Assembly (NCBI GenBank): GCA_033032175.1
Contig: CM065310.1
Coordinates: 9,300,001 to 9,364,000, forward strand
Length of the DNA: 64,000 bases
Reading direction: 5' to 3'
Source of the DNA: Saturnia japonica
Taxonomy: Eukaryota > Arthropoda > Insecta > Lepidoptera > Saturniidae
In this document: positions 56,975 through 64,000 of the stretch, piece after piece
How positions within the stretch are numbered: the first letter of the stretch is position 1
How the letters are laid out: each line of letters opens with the position of its first letter
Position numbers and translations under genes: made by a program
Notes under the pieces: generated by a model
The model's input: the letters and a program-made list of their open reading frames with translations, nothing else
Databases searched by the model: none
Told to the model about the DNA's origin: nothing

Positions 56975-58552
56975 TTAAAGTTCATCATGTGATGAGTGTT
57001 CCTCTAATGAACTGGCTTCATTACAAGCAGCTGGAGTACTAAGCTCTATTTTATATTCACAGCGGAAAGGTTCTGTAACTGATAATAGTTTTGTCTCCAA
57101 ACCACAATTTACATTGACAGTAGTTATGCGGCTAGGCCCATTCCAGCAAGCCACTCCATTAGTATATTTCATAAGTGAGTATTTATTATGGTCGTCACCA
57201 GCCCATTCTCCCCAATTTCCCAGTCCTATCTCATGACCTCCATTCTTTGATTTCTGTGTAACCTTTTGGAACATACAGAGTTTGTAAACATATTCTTTGT
57301 CTTCATACTCTAGACATTGTCCGTCCATAGTGGCATATTCTTGTTGCAAACCATAATCTTTCTCAAGATTTTCTTTTATAATCCTAATATTTGCCTCTAT
57401 TTCTCTAACAGTTCGTTCTGCATCTGTATGTTGGCGACGGGCTTCTGATGCTTCGTTAACTAATTTTTGTGTTTCCTCATCATAAGAGGTTGAATGTTCT
57501 TCTTCCAGTTCTTGCTCATCTTGGTCATCCTCGGGTTGATCTACATCACTAGCATCCTCTTGACCTTCATATTCTGTATCCAAGTCAGCATGATTTTCAT
57601 TTGGCTCGCCTTCTGAATGCTCTTTTTCCATTTGACTTTCAGCTGGTTTGAACATACCTTGCTCCATCATTAGTAAAGGCTTAAGTAAAGGCCAAGTTGT
57701 TGACACAAATTCCTCCAAATTTAATTTCTCTTTCCCACTAAAGAAGAAGTTGACTTCTTCGTCATCAACCTCACCATCTTTATTTCTATCAAAGACATTA
57801 GCAACTTTTATCTCATCTATTGTTAATTCACCATCACCATTGGAATCAAACCTCTCAAAGTGTTCCCTTGATTCCTTCAAAGTATTTTCTTTTTCCTCTT
57901 CAAGCTTTTTCTGCCGTAGTTGTTCATCAGCTTCTCTGTATACTTTAAGAGCTTCATTCTCTTTGGCTTCTAGATTATTTTTTAGTAATTCTTTTTCAGC
58001 CTTTATTTTCTCTGCCTCCGCTTTGTCCTTCTCTAGCTGTGAGAGTTGTTCTGCCATTTCGTTTCTCTTCATATTACCTTTTTCTATCAGTTCTAATCTC
58101 AAGTGACCACCTGCTTTGTGCAATTCCGCTAGCCTCTGAGCTTCTGCTTTAGCTTCTTTGCCAAGTTCTTCACATGTATTTTTGCAGGTTTCCGGTTTAG
58201 CGTACTCATCTGTTCCATCGCAACAGTCGCAAACACCGTCATTGACTCTCGAACTTGGAATGTTCTGCGGTCGATGACCGGCATTTGTGCAATGGAATAT
58301 ACCGTTTAAACAAGCCGATGTTCCAGGTTCGTCGCTACCATCGAAGCAATCACAGTAATCATCGTTTACATAACCGAATGGTACTGTTACAGTTCCGTCG
58401 AAACAAGTAAAATCTTTTGTCGGCGAATATAACGAAGCTTTAGATAATGATACTCCTCGAGGTCTTGGTACATCTGACTGAACGAATAATATGAAGGAAC
58501 ATATTAACACAAGAAATGAGTATAACTGATTGATCCATATAAAATAGACCAT
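56975..58552 (-). CDS. GCS2beta: Glucosidase II subunit beta (protein kinase C substrate 80K-H homologue)
   Basis: A single uninterrupted frame of 525 aa from ATG 58552 (the frame is open up to ATG 58657, but the internal start begins a clean signal peptide ending near ILFVQSDVPRPRG). Domains: two LDLa-like Cys-rich repeats (about 47-123, with DDYCDCFDGSDEPG and DGVCDCCDGTDEY), a long charged coiled coil (about 125-230), paired EF-hands (DSNGDGELTIDE and DRNKDGEVDDEE, about 238-272), an acidic stretch (about 320-370), an MRH domain (about 400-505, from GQCLEYEDKEYVYKLC to FRCEYKIEL), and C-terminal HDEL for ER retention. Role: with the catalytic alpha subunit it trims glucoses from N-glycans in the calnexin cycle; the MRH domain binds mannose. 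Length is close to the human protein (528 aa). No intron is visible. Confidence 0.95.
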   Translation of the reverse strand: MVYFIWINQLYSFLVLICSFILFVQSDVPRPRGVSLSKASLYSPTKDFTCFDGTVTVPFGYVNDDYCDCFDGSDEPGTSACLNGIFHCTNAGHRPQNIPSSRVNDGVCDCCDGTDEYAKPETCKNTCEELGKEAKAEAQRLAELHKAGGHLRLELIEKGNMKRNEMAEQLSQLEKDKAEAEKIKAEKELLKNNLEAKENEALKVYREADEQLRQKKLEEEKENTLKESREHFERFDSNGDGELTIDEIKVANVFDRNKDGEVDDEEVNFFFSGKEKLNLEEFVSTTWPLLKPLLMMEQGMFKPAESQMEKEHSEGEPNENHADLDTEYEGQEDASDVDQPEDDQDEQELEEEHSTSYDEETQKLVNEASEARRQHTDAERTVREIEANIRIIKENLEKDYGLQQEYATMDGQCLEYEDKEYVYKLCMFQKVTQKSKNGGHEIGLGNWGEWAGDDHNKYSLMKYTNGVACWNGPSRITTVNVNCGLETKLLSVTEPFRCEYKIELSTPAACNEASSLEEHSSHDEL

Positions 58553-58668
58553 GGTTTTTAGATTATTATTGTGAAAATAAACACCGGTCACAAGAAAAAT
58601 AGCGTTTACGACTGAGAACGTGTAGAAAATTGACAGCGCTGACGTTATCCAATCCAATCGGATAACCG

Positions 58669-59783
58669 ACCTAGGTTTGTAGAAAAAATATCGATATTTT
58701 TGGCAATATCTTTTTAATTGATATATCGATACAAAATACCCAATTTCGAAAATTGTATCAAAAAGGATATATGTTTTTAATTTATGTAACTAAAGTCGCT
58801 AGAATACAAAACCGTAAAAAGTAGGAACGATCGGAAAAAACTATATTGTCTATGTCTATTGACTAGGTACTAGGTAGTATGTTTTCTTCGAGTTGCGTGT
58901 ATGTATGTGTACGGCAGTCATCCGTCACTTCCATTCGTGAGTTCTTTCGAAGGTAATTTGTGTTAAAAATCCCTTCTGATGTTGTTTTGTCTGTGTATGT
59001 TTATTTTTTGTATAGGTGGTGTTTCTAATAACAAATTAAAAAAACTCAATTAAAGATTCCCTACTCAAATCATCGGCCAAATTTACCACAGAACGTGTTT
59101 CTTTAATCACTTGACATTGGCGGAATCAATCGCGTTCCCACAACGACACAAAAAGAATAATAAAAAAAAAAATTGTTATGATATGTATTGCGTTGGCAAT
59201 CACGAGGGATCACGGTGCCTAAACAACCACAGTCAATCTTTCGGATATATACGAGTTATTTTACCCCAGTTCTATCGAATCCGGCATTTCCTCTTCCGCT
59301 TCCTCTGTATTTTCAGAGAGAGAATGGTTTCTGAAGTTAATCTGACGGTTCCTAATAATAGGAGCCAGCTGACAGCGGAGCATGTAAAAAGCACAATCTT
59401 TCTACTTTCACTACCGGACAAATACTGGTTTGCCTGATATATAGGTTTTAAAAATATTAGTTAGAAGATAGCTTTTTAGTCTTTGATATTTTTGTAATTT
59501 TACATAAAAAAGGAATGCTGATAAAAATTCCTCCGTTTGAATTGAGATTTTTGTACATTAAAATAATGTACATTTTCTATAAAAATTGCTATTGATATTA
59601 TTGAACTAGGTTGAACTACCTAAATACATTATTATTTTAATACGGCATTTTTTTTTGAAAATATGGCCGATATATTGAAATATCGATCCTTTTTCCTTGA
59701 TATATCGACTTCGATATTGATATATATATCTAAATAATCGATACATAGATATATCGATATATTTTTCATTTCCGACATCCCTA
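58669..59783 (+). mobile_element. hAT-like transposon remnant upstream of the glucosidase gene
   Basis: Ends are divergent inverted repeats rich in 'atatcgatat' (left 'taggtttgtagaaaaaatatcgatat', right 'atatcgatatatttttcatttccgacatccct'). Inside, a plus-strand frame at 59111-59437 ends RERMVSEVNLTVPNNRSQLT followed by HVKSTIFLLSLP, resembling the hAT C-terminal dimerisation region (the 'ER.FS....RN.L' pattern). No catalytic core is seen. The left end is about 115 bp upstream of the glucosidase ATG. Confidence 0.45.
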
Positions 59784-59789
59784 ATCCGA

Positions 59790-60150
59790 CTAATGATACA
59801 GCAAGATTCTCATAAAAAACAACGATGTTTTATAAAAATCTTTTTCATAGATGTTTTGCTTGTGATGAAGAATTGCAGTTTAAAGGAATAATAGTACCCT
59901 TTATTTCGAGTTTGGCAAATTCAGCAAAGGAATATTCAGTTTACTACTACTTCAGGATGAGATTACAATAGATGAAATTAATTCAGTTACCTAGGTTCAT
60001 CGTGGATTATAATGGCAGAGAAGTTATATCATAGAGTAAGTAGGTACTTAAATTATGTAGAGAAAGACACGAAAAAAGAGTCACCCCAGTGAATGAGTGA
60101 ATAACGGAATAGCTTAAATTTAAACAGTGAGAACATAATTCTGTGGCAGG
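59790..60150. other. Short spacer without recognised content
   Basis: AT-rich DNA between the hAT remnant and the RTE element. The RTE 5' end is not sharply definable and may extend into this region. Confidence 0.4.
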
Positions 60151-60164
60151 TAATTAGGCAGATT

Positions 60165-61697
60165 ATGAAAGTATTAAAAAGTATGAAATCTGGTAAAGCT
60201 GTGGGGTATGACAGGGTGTCTGTCGAAATGCTGAAGGCTGGACAGGGTGTGGTAGCAAGTCAGTTGTACCACCTTTTCAACTTGTGTTGGAGAAACGGTC
60301 GGATACCGGGAGACTGGCGCAAGGCTGTGATCGTGCCGTTATACAAAGGAAAAGGGTCACAACAAGTCTGTAAAAATTACCGCGGAATTAGCCTTCTCAG
60401 TGTTGTCGGCAAACTTTATGCTAAGGTAATAATTGAAAGAGTTATGTTAGAAACAGATGATAGAATATGGGATGAACAAGCGGGATTTAAAAAGAGTATG
60501 GGATGTACGGATCAGGTCTTTTTCTTAAGGTGCATAATTGAAAGATATTTGGCAACAAACCAAAAAGTTTTTTGTGCATTCTTGGATTTAGAAAAGGCCT
60601 ATGACAAAGTGATGAGGAATGAGTTGTGGTCAGCATTGTCTAGGCATAGCGTTGGCGGGGATCTGATACAAGCATTGAAATCTCTCTATGAGGATTCCAG
60701 TGCCTGTGTTAGAATAAATGGAGCATACACTGAATGGTTTGATATCCAAAAGAGTATAAGACATGGATGATTAGCGTCTCCATGGCTGTTCAACCTATTT
60801 ATGGATAATTGTCTAACCAATTTGAAATTTGAAGTGATTGTAGACTGAGAATGAAGGAGTTACTTGTAAAATGTCTTTTTTACGCTGATGATTAAGTTCT
60901 ACTTGCATCGTCGGCTAAGAATTTGCAAGCGATGGTGACTATTATGAATGAGGCTTTGGAAAGAAAGGGAATGAAGGTAAATTGCAAAGAAGACGAAAAT
61001 TTTGGTGTTTGAAAAGGAAGAAAGCATGACAGAAATATGTGTCTGGATTGATGAGGATGAACTGGAGCAAGTAAGTGAGTTTGTATACTTGGGATCGATG
61101 TTTACCAGGGATGGAAAGTGTGAGAGTGATATAGGAAGGAGAGTAAATGCCGGTAATATGGTGAACGGGGCGTTACGCTCCCTTATGAGCACCCAGAGGA
61201 TTTCTATGAAAGCTCGTTTGGCTGTGCATAGAGGAGTGTTGGTTCCAACACTCATGTACGGAAGTGAAAGCTGGGTGTGGCAAAAAATCATGAAAGTAAA
61301 ATAAATTCAGTAGAAATGAGAGCACTAAGAGGTATGTTAGGAGTGAAATTGAGTGACAGGATAAGAAATAGTGTGATAAGAGAGCTTTGTGGTGTGAAAG
61401 AAGATATAGTCACACGGATGTAGAAAGGGATGCTTAGATGGTTTGGGCATGTTGTTTATGATGTGATTGTGAAAGGAATCGTTGGAAGAGGTAGGCCTAG
61501 GCGAACATTTATCGATCAAATCGGAGACGTTCTGAAAAAAGGTAAGGTCAAGAGTACTCTAAACCGACGAGCATGCATGGAAAGATTAGTGAATGTCGAA
61601 GAAGCGAAAGAGATATGCCAGGATCGTAGCAGGTGGAAGGATGTGGTCTCTGCCTACCCCGTTGGGAAATAGGCGTGATTTATGTATGTATGTATGT
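60165..61697 (+). pseudogene. RTE-like LINE reverse transcriptase, 5'-truncated and broken
   Basis: First open block (60165-60770): KSMKSGKAVGYDRVS, IPGDWRKAVIVPLYKGKG, NYRGISLLSVVGK, QAGFKKSMGCTDQ, motif A AFLDLEKAYDKV, IRHG*LASPWL (motif B broken by a stop at 60768-60770). Then YADD*VLLAS (stop directly after motif C), [13 protein letters not shown] thumb, [58 protein letters not shown]. Ends in a (tatg)n tail at 61680-61697. The endonuclease is absent. Same family as 37863-38711. Confidence 0.85.
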
Positions 61698-61699
61698 AA

Positions 61700-62235
61700 T
61701 TAGGCAGGACTGTACTAATTTTTTTTTTTTCATAAAAGCATAGTAAAATTGGATATTAGAAATCCTCAAAATCATAAAAGTTATTTATGAGTCCCGAACT
61801 TCCTGATGATCCTAGTACATTGATTGTATCGTATTTAATTAAGGATCATAATTCACTATGAAATTAGCTTAAGGTGTAAGGGGTGTCCCGGGTATCGAAT
61901 TACATCTCTAGAACTGAGACGTACAAGCCAACCTCGCCTCTCGGTGGGGCGTGGTGTACTCTACTGAGTAACGGACAAGGAAATGGCGATAGCGGAGTGG
62001 TAGGGTTATTTTGTACAACTGCCTGCATGTGGTGAAAAGATCGTCATAGTGACTCACTTTTGCGTGTTGTGTTTCGGGATTCGTGTAATTGCCATGCTAC
62101 TAAAAAAAATGTTTGAATATCATACAACTCCAGTCAGATGTTCCGTAAAGTATTTTTTTGCTTCTCTTCTTACAGAAGAAACTCTATTGCTAAGTCCTGT
62201 CCGTCCTACTTTTATTAATTTATCCTATAAAGGTT
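61700..62235. other. Gene-free stretch
   Basis: Contains a GC-richer segment (61910-62040, 'aacctcgcctctcggtggggcgtgg') that may be a transposon scrap. No gene recognised. Confidence 0.4.
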
Positions 62236-62355
62236 TAGCGTTATGGCCACAATCTCACTTGACGTTATGTAACGATGTGGCCCAAGAGGTGCTTAGCGGC
62301 AGGTTTTCAACTTGAGGATGATAGCTATTCAGGCGGGCATTGGAAAATACTCTCC
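62236..62355. repeat. Interspersed repeat, 'gtggcccaagatg' family, short copy
   Basis: 'ccacaatctcacttgacgttatgtaacgatgtggcccaagag', 'ggcaggttttcaacttgagg', 'ggcgggcattggaaaatactc'. Truncated internally relative to 54800-54985. Confidence 0.6.
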
Positions 62356-63214
62356 ACTCAGTGTTGCCACCTCAGAAAGTGATCTAGTAGCTAAATCGCT
62401 CCGAGAATATTGCTAGTGAGTTGCTAGATTTTAAGAAATCAAAAACCTGCAAATGTAGCCAAAAGTGGCTAACCATAGGAAGTAACTGGAAATAACAACA
62501 AGAATTACTTTTTTGTATTCTTACTACATTATATAAAAACTTAAATAATCAAATATAGCTATCAATATCAAAGATTCGAGTTGGTGAGGTACTCGAGAAA
62601 CTGTGAAATTATAAACTTTATCAAATTGTGTAATTCAAAAGTATTCAATTACAACACAACAAAATTACGGTAGTCGTAGTAGTACTTGCTCGACCGTCGT
62701 ATGTTTTAGACATTGGCGGGGACGAGGTAGCACGCCACTACACTACATTATACATTAAATTAAACAGTACGTTATCTCAGCAGTGTTCTTGAAATAATTA
62801 TCTTCAGCCACTTCCCTCTGGTTGTGTTTCTTGGGTTGCATATTGACGTATGGATAATGGTATATTCAAATGTCATGATTATCTGTTCACCAAAATATAT
62901 TACCGCAAAATTTGTTACTCTGTTTATAAATTAAGTTTAAAAAGAGATTGTGAGTTAATAAGAAGGGAATGTACATTAAAAATAAATTATTACTTTTTGC
63001 GTAAAGTTTAATAAATCAAAAACAATTCTAGATTCTAGAAAGTAGGTTATACTGTTAGAATATTTAATTATGAAGGTTTTTATTTTGTCTCTGCTGATTG
63101 TCATAGTAACGAATGATGTTAAATAAATATGTCGCAAGGAAAAGATGTAATTGTTTTCTGTTAGAATTTAATTATTCATAACAAATACCATTTTACGTCA
63201 TCCATACTTTATAA
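62356..63214. other. Gene-free stretch
   Basis: Begins with 'cagtgttgccacctcagaaagtg...agtagctaaatcgctc', a repetitive-looking block, and then AT-rich DNA. No gene recognised. Confidence 0.4.
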
Positions 63215-63465
63215 TATAATAAAGCGCAAGAGTTTTTTGTTTGTTTGTTTAAACAAGCTAATATCTGGAACTACCTGTTGGAATTAATTTTTTTTTAAAG
63301 GTAGTCATATTCATTAGCAATAGTGAATCTAACAGGCTATCTAGCATTAAGATTCACTTGTCAGTCTTAAAAATTGATTTTTGTTAAGTAAGTCAAAAGA
63401 CAAAGTGCTCCCGAACTGCTTTATCCATGTGCGCTGGCATAATGGTTAGTGGTACGTAAATTTAT
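63215..63465 (-). repeat. 'ctagctgtgcccc' repeat family, partial inverted copy
   Basis: 'aagagttttttgtttgtttgtttaaacaagctaatatctggaactacctg' and 'ccgaactgctttatccatgtgcgctggcataatgg' are reverse complements of the 3' half of the repeat at 55055-55690 and 13851-14452. Confidence 0.65.
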
Positions 63466-63830
63466 TGTTATTGTTGGGTATGCGTCACTTCCCCTCTGCG
63501 TGAGGGAGGAGGGGGGGCGTGACGTTTCCCCGGTTTGGACGGGCGTTTTGTTGCGCCGGATGCCCGTCTCGTAGACGTCATACGGATGCCAGTGGGACGC
63601 GATGTTAGTGAGGGGGTCCGGGGGGTGCAATAATGCACGACCGCTTAAGGTGCCGGGTCTTCAATAATAGTCGAACTCTTCAATGTACTGCTCGCAGGAC
63701 GACCAAATCTTTTTTCTTGTAGTTACTCGTAGTTACTTGTACTCGATAATTTGCGCTGTGCCCCATACGGCACCTCTTCGAGCATAAGTAGTTCGGAGAG
63801 TGACCGTAAGGAGAGCCCCGCTTAAATTCG
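63466..63830. mobile_element. GC-rich block, probable transposon fragment
   Basis: Abrupt GC-rich segment ('gtgaggggg tccggggggtgcaataatgcacgaccgc', 'gagagtgaccgtaaggagagccccgc') within AT-rich DNA. No domain recognised; the compositional jump resembles that of LINE B. Confidence 0.35.
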
Positions 63831-64000
63831 TATTTTAATTTTAGTTTTTACTTTGGTCACCCTGTTAATCGCTCTATATTTCTTTCTTTATATACATTGT
63901 GTATACATGTTATACATCAAAATATTCCTTGTCGTATTACCTATCCATTAAACATTCACATATTATAAACATTAAGTACTTATTCCGTACATAAGCCAAA

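Noticed and set aside
57648..58106. 152-aa plus-strand Ser-rich ORF
   Set aside because: Antisense of the glutamate/lysine-rich coiled coil of glucosidase II beta; composition explained by that.
58553..58657. 35-residue N-terminal extension of glucosidase II beta
   Set aside because: The frame is open, but the extension would put a hydrophobic segment before the true signal peptide; the internal ATG gives the family-typical length.
1..64000. CRISPR arrays, bacterial operons, phage or satellite-type defence systems
   Set aside because: No regularly spaced repeats of CRISPR type, no Shine-Dalgarno-led gene runs; all real genes are spliced or eukaryotic secretory, so the window is an insect nuclear locus.

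Overview
The window is AT-rich eukaryotic nuclear DNA, almost certainly from an insect and most likely a moth or butterfly. The evidence is spliced genes with short GT-AG introns, DEAD-box, BTB/FLYWCH and glucosidase II genes of insect type, and a dense load of transposable elements. These include jockey-, R1- and RTE-like LINEs, a cecropia-type mariner, hAT MITEs and the familiar lepidopteran 'ctagctgtgcccc' and 'gtggcccaagatg' repeats. There is no operon structure, CRISPR array, rRNA gene or convincing tRNA gene. All assignments come from reading the sequence and from family knowledge; nothing was searched.

Layout. (1) 0.5-5.2 kb, plus strand: a BTB-domain gene of mod(mdg4)/lola type, with three shared exons and two alternative last exons. 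One encodes a FLYWCH zinc finger. The other encodes a cysteine-rich zinc-ribbon that looks like the C-terminus of a piggyBac transposase. Both acceptors fit the same phase-1 donor. (2) 5.6-39.0 kb: three paralogous DEAD-box RNA helicase genes of the Has1/DDX18/pitchoune family. The canonical pitchoune orthologue (plus, 20.4-30.8 kb, 609 aa) is flanked by two shorter paralogues on the minus strand (5.6-11.5 kb, 484 aa; 33.3-39.0 kb, 501 aa). The three share intron positions and phases through the helicase core and keep every catalytic motif, but the flanking copies lack the basic N- and C-terminal extensions. (3) 11.9-20.2 kb, between two helicases: a broken transposase-like gene, a segmental duplication carrying HEATR5 gene fragments, and a Gag pseudogene. 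(4) 39-56.9 kb: a gene-poor, transposon-rich interval with a three- to four-layer nest at 40.4-46.3 kb. (5) 57.0-58.6 kb, minus: an uninterrupted glucosidase II beta subunit gene with signal peptide, LDLa-like repeats, EF-hands, MRH domain and HDEL retention signal. (6) 58.7-64 kb: hAT and RTE remnants and repeats.

How the genes relate. The pitchoune orthologue should act in nucleolar large-subunit ribosome biogenesis. The two flanking paralogues are probably active helicases of unknown, possibly tissue-restricted, role. The BTB gene should encode chromatin or transcription factors whose C-terminal specificity is chosen by splicing. The glucosidase II subunit acts in ER glycoprotein quality control and is functionally unrelated to its neighbours. 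The most notable features are the helicase cluster and the BTB/piggyBac-ribbon isoform.
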